Shown here in pieces: positions 19,215-30,952 of a stretch of DNA of 64,000 nt; position 1 is the stretch's first letter, and the number at the start of each line of letters is the position of its first letter. The DNA is from Bryopsis sp. KO-2023 (Eukaryota > Chlorophyta > Ulvophyceae > Bryopsidales > Bryopsidaceae). The translations under genes were made by a program, and so were the position numbers. The stretch lies in contig BSYQ01000007.1 in the NCBI GenBank assembly GCA_030272585.1, positions 3,600,001 through 3,664,000 of the forward strand. The letters are read 5' to 3'. A model generated the notes under the pieces. That model saw only the letters and a list, made by a program, of their open reading frames with translations. It was not told the DNA's origin and ran no database searches.

Positions 19215-22104
19215 TTATTTTAAACCTGATTGGGATGGAGATCCTGCGGTTTCGATCCCTTCCAGCAATGTTGAGTAAGCGGGCTCCGAGCATCGAAGGT
19301 CAAATCGTTCAAGCAACCAAGTGGTGGCTCCCCCGTTCACCACCACAGCAATAAAAACGATAAAAAACACCAATGTCAAAAATACCTGCAAGCAAAGAGG
19401 AACCAAAAAATATGAGATATTCATAAACAAAATCCACAGTGTTTTTGTGCCTCCCCTCTTTCATCCAAACTAAGAATAAAAGTTACTTTAAAAAAATAAA
19501 AATTCAGATGAGTGCACCACTGATCTTTTTTGGAGGAGGAGCAGATCAGGAAAAAAAGAACATTCCATTATACAATAACGATAGTTACTTCTTTTCCTAA
19601 ACTTTTCCAAAAAAAGGATTTGATCAATTTACAAAAAAGGCATGTGTATATTTTTATTATTTTTCATTGAAAAAAACAGACATGAAAAAACTTCAGCCAT
19701 TTTGAAAAGAAAACGGTACTTGGTGGTGTGCCTCCTGTTTCCAGACTCTCTCTCTCTTTTCTTTTCGATAATTTGATAATTTCTTTTTTTTTAATTTAAT
19801 AATTTAATTGTTTTATTTATATCTTACTTTATTTTTTATTTTATTTTATTTTACTTTATTTCATTTTTTTTCATTTTTTCATTTTTCCTTACTTTATTCT
19901 TTCATTTTTTTTATTTCACCACCTCAACAGAGAAAAAGGCAAAACAAAACGGCCTCAGGTTGTAGAAACATATACATCACCAGGGTCCAGAAAGAAAAGA
20001 GGAACAAATATCAAAAACATTTAAAAAAATATCAAAATATCAACGTTTCCTTTATCATTTTGGTGCGGATTCTTTGGCACCTCCTTGTTTTTTTGGGGGT
20101 TTTTACGATTTGTTTCATCAACATGTCCAGAATGAGCGAATTCTATTTTTGTTTTTGTTTATTTTATTTTCGAACCTCCACCTTTCCTCTGTGAAATATA
20201 CAACACAAAACAAGAAAATACTCACTAGGAAAGCCCACATCATGCCTTCATGGTTGAAAAGCGTGGTTCCGACGTAAATGAAAACAAAGGTTTCTGACAT
20301 GTAGGCCAGGATTTTGAAAAACCCAACGCTGCGATTCTCGGCAGTTCGAGACAAATTCGGCCTCGTGTATTTCGCCATCATCTGAAACAAAAGAAAACCA
20401 ACATTACTATTTTGGACAAATAATAAATTTTATAAAAACCCACTTCATTTTAAATTAAAGCACACATTGCCACAGAAGCATTTCGAAACACAAGCCCGGA
20501 AAGCCAAAAAAACAGAAAACCCAACAATCATTTTTTTAATAATTTTCTTAAGTTTTTCGATTAATGAGAAGGGTGTCATGATGAAACCTCACCACTGCTG
20601 CCTCCCCGCCCCCTTATTACTATTAAAAAAAAAAAAAAAAAAGACGATCGTGTATTCGAAGCATCGCAAACTCACCATTCCACAGAAGAGGATTGCGACA
20701 ATACCAGACTACCCCAGGCTTTCCGCAGTGAAAAAACTGTAGCGTGCCAGCAAGACCACCAGACTGGCCTCCACCGGGGAATGCTTGTTTCTGACCACAT
20801 CTGTTTTGAAAGCCAGCGAAGCGATGAAGCCATACGCAATGCAGATCAACATGGAGCAGACGAAAATTTCGACAAAGGTGAGCATTCCGAACATGACCAG
20901 CTTGAAAGTGACGTCCTTTTTGAGGAAAGTCAGCAAGGATCGAAACAGAACGATGGCCACCGCATCATTGAAGATGGACTCTCCGAAAACCAAGGTGTAC
21001 AAATCTGGGTGGGCTTGGAGTCTTTGAAACACTGATAGCACCGACACCTGTCCATTCATACACCCCCCCAAAAAAAACAAAATTGACTAAAAATTAACAG
21101 CGAAACATTGCAAAAAAGGCAGCAAGAAGAGTCGGTTCAAAGAAACAAAAAAAAACCCACCTCAACTGCTAGTCGACATCCCAACAATCAAATGTAAGTT
21201 TAAAACTTGAAACTCAGTTTTCAGTTTTCAAGTGCGGAGAACTGACCGGGTCTGTAGCACTGATCACGGCTCCGAATATGAGGGATTCCAAGAAAGTAAA
21301 AGCAAAACATAACCCCATTGCTCCGGCTGCCCACCTACGATCGGATCGGTTCCAACAAATTAAACATATTTCAAAGAAAAGAAAACAGATATTTTTTTTT
21401 TCTTTACAGATGTGCGCAAGACTGGGACGATTTAAAAAGAAAAAGTGCAGCGAAATCAGCCAACCAGAGGCAAAATGTAAAAAGCTAATTCAAAATAATA
21501 AAAGCTGTGCATATATACATTAAAATTTATTGAATTATATTTATTTAGGGGGGACGGAGTGCTCACATCGTGAAGCCAATCAAGATTGTGGACATGGCGG
21601 TTCCAATAAATGCATAAGCACAGATGGCACCAGCATTTTGGAGGAACCTGTTGAATACACACACACACATACAGATCACCTTATTTTTCATTCCAATGTC
21701 TATTGTTGGTGTTTTGTCTTTCTTTTTTTCTTTTTTTTTTTTTGGGGGGGGGGGGTTCTTGGTATCCTCTAGTATTCCAACCTGCAAAAGCAGAGGCAAA
21801 AATCCACATCAAGAAAAAATAATTTTATAAGATCGGTCAACCTTGATGCTTTTTTTTTTGGCTCATCCCTAAGGAAAGTATTCACAAACTCTCAGGCTTC
21901 CACTTTTTTTTTCCCCTCATCATAGTTCTTTATATTTTGGTCAAAACTATGGGATGAGAATGGTATCGATTTTAATGTCGGCTCATCTCAGGAATTATTT
22001 ATTTAAAAAAAAAACCTGGAACACCCTCCTCTCGGTTTGACATCCAGTGCGTAGCCAGCTTCAAATATAATCGGTGGCAGAAGTGCAAAGTAGAAGAAAT
22101 AACC
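19215..22104 (-). pseudogene. NHE6/9-like sodium/proton exchanger fragment
   Basis: Minus-strand exons match the membrane domain of endosomal-type CPA1 exchangers, which swap Na+ or K+ for H+ in organelles. Exons: 22104-22016 (YFALLPPIIFEAGYALDV), 21647-21567 (NAGAICAYAFIGTAMSTILI), 21334-21247 (FLESLIFGAVISATDP), 21047-20676 (LYTLVFGESIFNDAVAIVLF, then SPVEASLVVLLARYSFFTAE), 20381-20226 (MAKYTRPNLSRTAENRSVGF, AYMSETFVFIYVGTTLF) and 19385-19215 (last hydrophobic segment, NGGATTWLLERFDL). The first five join in consistent phases. The FGESIFNDAVAI and ISATDP transport motifs are intact. However, TAG at 20709-20711 interrupts the fourth listed exon, and the segment that normally holds the conserved GLRGA helix is missing between 20226 and 19385. 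The N-terminal helices are also absent. A decayed, captured fragment that kept its introns. Confidence 0.85.
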
Positions 22105-22875
22105 CTGCAAAATTTTGAATTCAAGATCAAAACAACCAAAAAGCCAAAGAAACAAACAAAAAAGCCACTCTCAGGGAAAAACCTTTAAACAAAAAGCAAT
22201 ATGTAACGGAAAGAAATCAAGACGCCTCAAACTAGGCATCATGGAAATCCTGAAATTTCTTCGGCCGTTTCTCAAAACTGATATTTCCCCCCCGACAAAA
22301 TGATAATAAAACACAGCAAAGTTATCGTCTTTTATACCAAAAATAAAACCTTGATCTAGTTTGCATCAAATTATTGATTTGTTTTGACATGGGTCGCCTG
22401 ACGAACCTTAAAAGATAGCCAATCTTGAAAAGTTTCGTCTTTTCCTGTCGTTTTTGCCACCCAGCCCAGGAGCACCCCCAATAACATCGCAGCAGCTGCT
22501 TCTGGTATCCATCATATTTTCTTCCATTCCAACAGATGCCCTATGGTCAATGCCAACCCCAATAGGATCATCTAAAAACAAACATGATAAACTGCAATTC
22601 CAAAGAAAAACACACTGGATACACCTCCTCCTTCGAAAGAAACCTAGAAGATCCAAGAACTCTAGACACAGCGTGCATCACAGTGTTCTGATAGTCCCTG
22701 GACGCTGCACCACTTTCCATCCACACCACCTGACGACATAGCTGTGATTCAGCCGAACGAACCTCACAAGAAAGGCCAGCCAACCCTCCCAGCGTCCGTG
22801 TCGTGCATCAAAGCTACATACGCACGCACGCCAACGGCAGCAAGGGGGTCCTCACTTTGTCGTTACGAAAAGCAT
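22105..22875. other. Cargo region inside the right TIR, unassigned
   Basis: No further exchanger exons are recognised. Open stretches on both strands near 22454-22741 lack good splice sites. Confidence 0.3.
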
Positions 22876-23233
22876 TTAAGGAATTACCCTGCGAAGCTCT
22901 GCGTCCCGCAGAGGGCAGGAGTGTCACGCGGGGCGAGCGCGATGCCCGACGCAGGATTTCGACGTTTCGCCAGGCGCCTTGGTGGTGGTGGGGGACGACG
23001 GAAAGCAGCGGCGGGAGCAGGTCAAGCAAGACTTCGTCGTGCCGCTGATGCCGTGCGGAGCAAGAAGTGTGTCGCCGAAGCGCGGACTTGACGACGTGGA
23101 AAATCAACACTTTTTAAAATTTTCGGAGTAACAGCATTCGGTCTGATGGCGTTCGGACTTGCGACATTCGGACTTACGGCATTCGGACTGACACGCATTC
23201 GGACTAATGGCATTCGGACTGAAGGGAGTTCAC
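22876..23233 (-). repeat. Right TIR of the 15.3-kb element
   Basis: Reverse complement of the left TIR. It carries the same array of ATTCGGACT units (about 23119-23222) at the outer end and the same GC-rich inner part. By eye there are about 20 substitutions against the left TIR, an 11-base gap and a few single-base indels. Confidence 0.85.
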
Positions 23234-23242
23234 GAATTATTA
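23234..23242. repeat. Right target-site duplication, GAATTATTA
   Basis: Exact copy of 7968-7976, directly abutting the right TIR. The repeat copy resumes with CGAC, as in the uninterrupted paralog (reverse complement of 61731-61734). Confidence 0.85.
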
Positions 23243-26215
23243 CGACTTTCGCTCGGCTCAGGACGGAGCCGCCAACGCCGAATGTTTTTGTCAGTGTCGT
23301 ACAAGATGCGACACCTCCCTGGCTGCACCAAATTCATAATTCAATAATTCAGCTGTCGCAGAGCAACTTGATTTCGCATTCGAAACAGTTTTGATGTGAC
23401 ATCAGTCGTATCGTATGCCGTTTTCCCTTCGGCCAGTTTTTGCTGGGTAAATATTTAGTTTTCATCTTGATTTCTGGGATTCTTCCTTTGATTATGTCTT
23501 TTTTCTTTCTCTGAGGGCGTGGATCGGAAATTGGCAGCTTGATCGTATTCGTTTTATGTAATTTACAAGACGCTGACGACAAAAAACTTTCAACCCTTTG
23601 TTTCTAAAATGCTATACTACCCCTTGGCAACTTCCTCCTTTATTTCCACTCCAAAAAAAAACAAAAAACCCTGCTGGTTCAAAACACTTTTCTTATTGAC
23701 CAGCTGAAACCAGACTGCATCCACCAGGCAACCATGTTCTGTATTTATCAAAACAGACCATGATTTTGTTCTGACAAGATTTTACCAGTCACCAACAAAA
23801 TAATACCTCCTTTTATTTATTTGGATATGTTTGGGACTGCTTTTTCTCGTCGAAAAAGTCCAAAAGGAATGGTAAAATTTTACAGAAAAAAACAACAACA
23901 AAATACGAGCCCGTCTTTTTGAAAACATCCTCTCGCAGTATCCCCCTGTTTATATTTCCTTGTGCATAAAACCCCCACACAAAAACAACCTCGCCCCCAG
24001 ATACACAGCAACTAATTTGAAAGGAAAGAAAGGGGGGAAGAAGGACAATCTGAAAAGGAGAAAGGGGAAGCTGATGAAACGGAGCACCCCCACTCAAAGG
24101 AAAATGTGAAAAAATGTGCATGGTGCATGGATTCACTGAATGTAAAAAGAAAAGAGGAAACAGAAAAAAAAAGACAATGAAATCAAAAACAGAATTTGCC
24201 AAACCAATCGGCAAATTCGCTATTTTGGGACATGTGTATTAAACATGTGCCCCTTAATTATTATTTCATTGGCATTCAGCATGCCAATGAGCAAAAGAGT
24301 AAAGTCCCCTTCTTTTCTTTCTCGACTCGGAATGAATACGATGTGTTTTTTTTCCCTTTTTTCTTCCTTCACTATACTCTCTCTTTTTTTTTTTTTGCAA
24401 TATCTTGGATTTCAACAGATTCTTGAAAAAAAAAAGAAAAACAAACAAGACAGAATCATTCCACCACAAACGCTGCATGCAGTTGATCAGAAACAGCAAT
24501 GAAGCAAAATGGGTTTGATATTTTTAGATAAGCTTCCCCCCATCTCTCATATTTTTTTCTTGCATTTTTGAATTCTTCTCTCCTGCCCCATGTCCCTAGC
24601 AACTAATCGAAATTGAAAAAAAAAAAAAAAACCTTGAAAACCACACCCCGCATGCACACTCACCGAAATTTCTGAAGCAGATCTCATTGGAGAAAAGAAA
24701 AGACTTCTCTTTTCTGTCTCTTTTTTCCTTGATTGCCTTTATACAAACCCCCTCTCCTTTTGAAAACAAGACTGCCCCCCCCCTCCCAAAATGAGTTGTT
24801 TTTGTTTCGAATCTCCTTCCCCCCCCCCCTTCCCTTTGAACCCCGCTCATATTTTTTTTCTTGCACCTCTTTGAATATCTTCGAATCTCATCAAGTTCTT
24901 TCTCCGTCACTATAAACTTTTTCTTTTATAATTTTTTTTAAACCCCTTTCTTTTCCAACTGTCTCTTTATACTTGTTTCTTTGAGTTTTTTTTCCTGCTG
25001 TTTTTTTTTTTTTTCAGATGATCCTGAGAAAAAAAGCTTGATTGTCGTTCCATTGAAAATATAAACACAAAACCCTTCCCTCCCTGCAAAAAAATATCAT
25101 TCACTATGCATATCAAACCAAGAAGAAAAAAAAAAGAAACAGAAACGGCAAGGGTTTGGATCCCTTCTTCCTGTCCATTTACTATATATATATATTTTTT
25201 TTTCTCTCTGTATGTCTGTCTCGTTTGCCCAAATACCAAATTGAGTTTGAAATTCCTCCCAGTGATCTTTCTTACCCATAGAAATTGCAAGTATGTACTA
25301 CCATAATTTTTTTGTTCGTTCTTTTTTTGGTTTTTTTGCCTTTTTTTTTTCAAGACCCCTCCTCCCCACCCAAAGACCTCCCTTTTCTCGTCACTGCTTT
25401 CCCTTTGAGAAAGTTTTGCAGAAAAACTCTCAATCTCTACCCTATTTCCCTGTCTCTTTTTCGTTTGACATTTTTTTTTTCTTTTCCCTTTCATAAAATC
25501 GTACTGTGAAATTGAAGCTAAAAAGGAAAAAAAAAATCTTCTCATTCTTTGCCTTTCCAAATTGAAAAAAAAAAATCCCCAGACATGAGTAGTGCTTTTT
25601 CTTTCCTTCTGTATTTTCTTTTTCTCCAATTTTTTAAATTTCTTTCAACTCCTCTCTCTCTCTCCGTTCCTTTTTATTGATCTCCCTGCATTTTTTTTTC
25701 CATTTTTGCCGATGTGTTTTGGGAGGATCTGTCGAGGCTTGACACTCTTTCTAAAATAAAAGTGTGATTGTGGTAACGAGAAGAAAGTAATAATTTCTAA
25801 TAGGAAAAAAAATTGTAACTTAGATCACCTCGATTTTTTTTTCCTCTTCTCAGAAGCGTATAATACACCGCTTTGTTTCCTTTATGGATAATCACGCCTA
25901 AACTCTTAATAGTTTTTTTTTTTCGATCACAGAAAAAAAAAAAACAATTAGTATTTCTGCATGACAGTTCTTCCTAGACATGCTAATCCCTTTTCGAAAA
26001 CCTAGAGGCTCCCTCCTCATTATTACAATCGTCTCGGAATAAAACCCCACACCCACCATCCACACTTTAGAAAAATAAGGAAAATAAAAGTCGAAAAAGA
26101 GGTGTGTTTCCACCACGATTTGAAATTCTTTCCTTTTACACAAAAAGGACTGTTTTTTGCCCCCCCCCCATTTGCATACTTTTTTCCTTAAAATTTATAT
26201 GTTTGTGAAAGAAAG
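23243..26215 (-). repeat. Second half of the 4.9-kb repeat, interrupted copy
   Basis: Reads as the reverse complement of 58750-61734. Near the insertion point (to about 23560) identity is only about 75-80% with indels. From about 23560 to 26150 it rises to roughly 95-97%, differing mostly in homopolymer lengths. The block is AT-rich with long A and T runs. The 220-codon open frame on the minus strand (25629-24967) is low-complexity and its frame is not kept in the paralog, so I do not call a gene. Confidence 0.85.
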
Positions 26216-26963
26216 AAGAAAAAAGAAAAGAAAAAAAAAAGAACAGAGACCTCAACATAACTCTCCCAAAACGCTTGCGACAAAAATTAGTCACCCTTTG
26301 CCAACATTTCTTCCGGCTTTTCCTTTCCTTTATACAATGAAACCCCTTTACCGAAAGCTTTTTTTTCAAACCCTCTCCCCTCCCTCCCATCTGAAAATAT
26401 CATTTCATAAAAACTTGTTCGTAGCTTTTTTTTCTCTCGGACATCCAAATTTTGTCAAATAAAACCCTCATATATATGGGAAATACAACAACTGGTCAGC
26501 ATACGGAAGCGTATGCCAGCAAACTACAAAGATTTTTTTTGTTTTGTTTTGGTGTCAAAAAGCAGGCCAACTTTTTTTTTATCCTCTTGTTCGCCCTGTT
26601 TTCGATCTTTTGGCACAACAGCAAGTTGATAGTTAAAAACTCTTTGTTTCTTTTTTTTTTTTTTTTTGCCTTTTCGTGGGGTTGGCCGATTATCATCCCT
26701 CTTTGTTTTGTTTTGTTTTTTTTTCTTTTTTTTTTCAAATTTTTCCCCTTGGGTCGCATCATTCCTTGATATAAAAAAAAAAAAGAAAAAAAAAGAGAAA
26801 ATCTGTATGTAATCAAAACGCAAAAATAAAACAAAACCAACCAACAGCTACATGTGTTATATATATATATATCGTGTATCCATACATATACGTATATATG
26901 TCTTTTAAAAAAAGAAAAAAAAAAACAGGCCACAAAAAGAAACAAATTATTCCCCCCGGACGG
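26216..26963. other. Gene-free AT-rich stretch
   Basis: Long T and A runs and a short TA repeat (about 26858-26871). This is probably the 3' flank of the minus-strand gene ending at 26964. Confidence 0.4.
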
Positions 26964-29900
26964 TCAATCTTTGTACAAGACTCTTATTTTTCGACGACCT
27001 CGATCGCCTTGCGAACCTGGAAAAGCCGTCCCCGCTCCTTCATCGGCAGTCATTCGAACACAGGACCCTGAAACCTTAGTCACATTACCCACATTCCTCA
27101 TATTGACAGAACCTCCATTTCCATCATCCATGTCAGACATCGAAACATCCCCACCCCCAGAAGCTGCGTTGTACCGGAGGCTTCCGGAATCACCACGTGG
27201 GGACGGGGGTCTTCGTTCCAGGACTTCTTCCACGGTGACCTGTACATTCGATGTACGATTGCCCTGGGGATTTTCTTGAGGGTGGCTAGGAGGAAGCTCG
27301 ACAGCGTAGAATACCCGGTCGTCTTGCGCTCTTTGTAAAGCTGACTGCAACCCTGAAAGAAACAAAGAGCTCCGGTTTGGTCGAAAACTCAACTGTCGGG
27401 CGGAGTTCCTTGCGGTGAGGTATGAATCAGGTCCGGACCTGATTTTGAGGGATCCCTCAAAATTCCAAAAACAAACACCCAATACTTCCTAGGGTTTTTT
27501 TTCATGTCAGACATCGATCGAATTATTTTTTTGAGTTTGAAGGAGAATGCTGCTCTTCTTTCATATGGATATGAATCAAAAGTTGAGAACCATTCCTTCC
27601 AAACGCATTACTGAAGCACCTGGAGACCGTTGTGCTGACAAATCAGATTCTTCCCCTGAAACCCGCTCAGCTCCTTCAGCCTCCGTGGTTGCAGTGGTTG
27701 CTGAAACCACTTTCGCCAGGTTCTTGGAGCCTTGCCCCCCTTCCCTCTCTGTTGCATCCCCGTCCCCATGATTACGAGCATCCCTCCTCCAAAACGAGGT
27801 CCAATGCCACTTTTTTTTACCCCCCTCCTGGAGTTTTTCGTTCCAGCTGAACTGGTGATGAAATGGGCTGGAATCAAGGTCCTCTTTATTCATTCGAAAC
27901 ACCTCTGGTAGAGCCATGTTTTCGTCGGGGATCATCGAGGGTTGCTCCGTGGAGGGTCGATCGTCTGAGACCCAATTCCACGTTCGAACCCATTCGGGCA
28001 CAACCCCACCCAGCCCCACAGGATGCATTTGAACGGCTGACAGAGGGTTGCTACTTCCAACGGCTTCGTCCGCAAACATGTCGCTCCTTCGACTCTCCAT
28101 CGCATCCCGCTGGGGGGTGTCCCCTGTTTGGGGCCAGTCAAAGGAATTGGACTCAAACCCCCCAGCTGGGGCATTTTCTCTACGATTCAGCGAACACCGG
28201 CTCATCTGCCCGGATGCTCTGCAGGCCTCATCGATGAAACCTTGATCAGGAGGTCTCGGCCGTTGCAATTCGTGGTCCAGGGGATGGTTACGTTTCCTCT
28301 CGTTGGCTTTTCGCCGCTTCACTGCGTATACGGATAGAATGGTTACTAAGAGGAGCACGGAGACCATCAAGGTGATGGTTATGATGGCTACGTTGGCTTT
28401 CGTGACGCCGCCCCCGCTGTCCCTGAGGTGCTTTTTCTGCCCATTGTGCAGAACCGAGTCTTCGGCCTCCAGAATCGTGACCTTTGGGGGTCGACCCACC
28501 ACATCGACGGCACGAGTCCGGTGCATCTCCTATATAAGATCACACTGCTTGTCTTGCATTCACCAATTTCTAAAGCAATAATAAGGATGGTCGAATATAT
28601 ACGCTAAACACTTTTCAGTTTGAATCCTATCGGCTGGTGAGGAGAGGAAACCCAGACATGCAGCGTTTCAGCTCTGGCTGCATGAGGCTTTCAAAACACA
28701 GAACACTTTCACAAAATGAAAAGATTGCTGGTTTTCAGGTGAATGGATGTAAGCTCCTGACCTTTTCAGGTTTTCCAGGTGGGGATTCACCCTGTGATTT
28801 GTCTTTTTCCCCTGGAGGAGGTTTGAATGCAGGGGCAGGCTCAATTGAACCCTTTTCCTCGGAAGAGTGAGCCTCTGCATTCTCCACATTATCGGTATCC
28901 GTTTCTCCAGGATTTCCTCCCGGGTCATTGCTTTGCCTAGGTTGTTCCTTGTTTTGAGACGTCGTCTTCTGCGTTGGTGGAGGCGGTCGTGGAGATTTCG
29001 GAATTGGGCGAACTCTTGCAGAGGTTTGTTCAGTGACCTCAGACTTTTCCTTTTTTGGTGGTGGAAGGGGTTCCGCTTCTGGTGGGTTTTCGACCTCCAG
29101 CATGGCCAGCATCGATTCTTGATCTTTGTCGGCATTTTGAGGGCCCATGATGACCTTGACCACATCGGCCGCCGTCCGTCCCTCGGCATCCACGACAGTG
29201 ATGTCTGCCCCAGCCTCGATCAGGACTTCGACCACATCTGTGTGACCTCGGACAACGGCTATGTGCAAAGGCGTCAGCCCATCGTTTCTAGCAAGATTCA
29301 CGTTCGCACCCTCCTTCACCAGCTCGGACACCACCTCTGCCCACCCTTGCTGTGCAGCTGCAAACATGGGGGTGGAGTCGTCCTCCGCTTGGAGATTCAC
29401 GGACGCCCCTTGCTCCACGAGAGCCCTCACCACATCCAGATGGTTCAGGAATGACGCCGACCACAGGGCAGACTGCCCTGATCCATCTTTCTGGACGTTA
29501 ACATCTGCCCCTTCTTCAGCCAGCAGAGTCACGATGCCAGCTCTGCCCGATTGGGCAGCAACCAGAAGCGGTGTGGCCCCAGTGTCAGACCGGGTCTCAG
29601 GATTAGCCCCCTTTCGAAGCAGAAATCTGACCACACTGCTGTGGCCGCGCTGACTGGCGACGTACAGAGGAGTGGTCCCATTCACATTAGCAAGATTGAC
29701 GTCGGCTTCCCCATCGACCACCAACGTTTTGACCACCTCTGAGTAGCCATGAAATGCTCCGCTCCAGAGGGCCGTCATTCCTGACCTCGTCTGAGCATTC
29801 ACATCGACCCCCGACTCAACAAGGAGATCGACAATTTCCCCGTGACCCCCTCTTGCTGCGAATATCAATGGAGTGAACCGCTGAGTGGGGGTGCGTTCAT

Positions 29901-29973
29901 CCCCCTTCGCCCCTGACTTGAGGGCTGCTTTCACACTTTCTATATTTCCATCTCTTGCTCCAAACAGGAGATT
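26964..29973 (-). CDS. Ankyrin-repeat single-pass membrane protein (three exons seen, 5' end open)
   Basis: Three minus-strand exons join in perfect phase: 29973-28762 (404 codons, phase 0), 28529-27620 (phase 0 in, phase 1 out) and 27352-26964 (129 codons to the stop). The first holds about nine ankyrin repeats (GARDGNIESVKAALKSGAK, TPLIFAARGGHGEIVDLLVE, TPLHIAVVRGHTDVVEVLIE), then a Pro/Ser/Lys-rich linker. The second has one membrane helix (VAIITITLMVSVLLLVTILS) followed by a basic stop-transfer (VKRRKANERKR) and a Ser/Asp-rich tail. Ankyrin repeats bind protein partners; the basic residues after the helix predict that the tail is cytoplasmic. The acceptor at 29974 shows that at least one upstream exon exists. 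A signal-peptide exon lies at 30952-30835 on the same strand. No enzyme domain is seen. Confidence 0.7.
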
Positions 29974-30834
29974 CTGTAGCCACACAACCCCCCCCCCAAA
30001 AAATATATTCAATTCGATTTGAAAACAAGAAATTTCAGTTTTAAATTGTTTCCAGGTTTCTATGATCCAATCAACTCCAATGTAATGCATAGCCTCCACG
30101 GACAAAAAAAAGGGAAAAAAACCCCTTCATCTTCGTCTATGTGCTTTCCTTATTATCTGATTCAATCTATGATGTGGGAGGGAATTTGAATCAGCTCGAA
30201 TGGTTGAAAAAATTGTGACGAGTGGAACAACCCTAATAAATGCAGGATGCCGGCTAACCATTTCTGCAAAACCCTCAGTTTCTCATACCAAATCTGATTG
30301 TGACACTGCATCATTTTGCAGGAGCTTCCTCAAGTTTTCTTCTTGTAGCAATGGATGATCACCTTTGTGGGGGGAACAGCAATGGATTCAGATCCAATCA
30401 AGTCGTGCAGAAAACACCCCAATACAGAACTATGGTAATCAATTACCCATCGATTCGTGCCTCATTTCTATATTCGCTGGTGGAGAAAATCAACCGAAAC
30501 CAGATCAGACATTCAATCGGCGAATTCGTTCCTTGCGCGCGCTTTGAGATCGCCAGCTTCGAAAAACACCGATCGTGACAGCAATTCATCCGTCGACACT
30601 GGGATTTGAAGTGCACCTCGATCCCGCTTCCCAAACCCCACGTCCTCAACACAAGAACCCCCCCACCCCCCATGATTTTGATCAGGCACTCGATCAGATC
30701 GTATTGCGGCGGGAATTTTAGAGGTCGACAGATACATCCGACTGCCAACAATGGAAGCGGGGAAAAGAAACACAAGGAAGGTCACTGCGAAAGTTTCGTT
30801 TTTTATTGCCCCCAGGCCCCCCACTTTTTCTCAC

Positions 30835-30952
30835 CAAGAGCGCTGCCGCCTCCATCGACGGGATCGACTAAACCTTCAACGACTTGCCAATGGGTGGAGG
30901 CGAACGCCAGGGACAGGAAAATGAGCGCAACCCTGATCGGGCTTTCGACCAT
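30835..30952 (-). CDS. Signal-peptide first exon, probably of the ankyrin/TM gene
   Basis: The minus-strand ATG at 30952 opens 39 codons plus one base, up to donor GTGAGA. The start (MVESPIRVALIFLSLAFAST) is a typical cleavable signal peptide; the exon ends in phase 1. The next known exon of the downstream gene (29973) begins in phase 0, so an intermediate exon is required. A candidate begins at acceptor TTGGCAG near 30740, is phase-compatible and is Cys-rich (CICRPLKFPPQYDLIECLIK). With its phase-0 donor GTGCAC near 30600 it would connect. This linkage is inferred. Confidence 0.5.

Larger units (their letters stand above)
7977..23233. mobile_element. 15.3-kb Mutator-like (Pack-MULE-type) element carrying host gene pieces
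   Basis: The element is bounded by long inverted repeats (7977-8348 and 22876-23233) and a perfect 9-bp duplication. It is inserted inside a 4.9-kb repeat whose uninterrupted copy sits at 58750-63705. Long TIRs, a 9-bp duplication and intron-containing fragments of unrelated genes on both strands are the hallmarks of Pack-MULEs, which copy genomic DNA by an unclear mechanism. Recognisable cargo, left to right: SF3B1 N-terminus (+), unassigned exons, an FtsH protease piece (-), coiled-coil exons (-), and an NHE6/9-like exchanger piece (-). I found no MURA-type transposase, so it would be non-autonomous. TIR-to-TIR identity is about 94% by eye, so the insertion is not brand-new. The boundaries are strong. 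The superfamily assignment is inference from duplication length and TIR style. Confidence 0.8.

Noticed and set aside
19235-19262. GGTTTCGATCC resembling a tRNA B box
   Set aside because: No matching A box or cloverleaf around it; it lies within the last exchanger exon.
21721-21760. T and G runs resembling a polypurine tract
   Set aside because: No LTR or reverse transcriptase nearby; such runs are common in this DNA.
7977-23233. Polinton/Maverick interpretation of the large TIR element
   Set aside because: No type-B DNA polymerase, integrase, packaging ATPase or capsid genes; 9-bp rather than 6-bp duplication; content is host gene pieces.
7977-23233. Simple chromosomal inversion between two repeat copies
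   Set aside because: The two repeat halves are in the correct relative orientation and the nine bases at the break are duplicated, which insertion explains and inversion does not.
24967-25629. 220-codon open frame on the minus strand with a partial mirror at 59327-59674
   Set aside because: Low-complexity Lys/Phe/Gln-rich, frame changes between copies with homopolymer length; similarity is at DNA level because both lie in the duplicated repeat.
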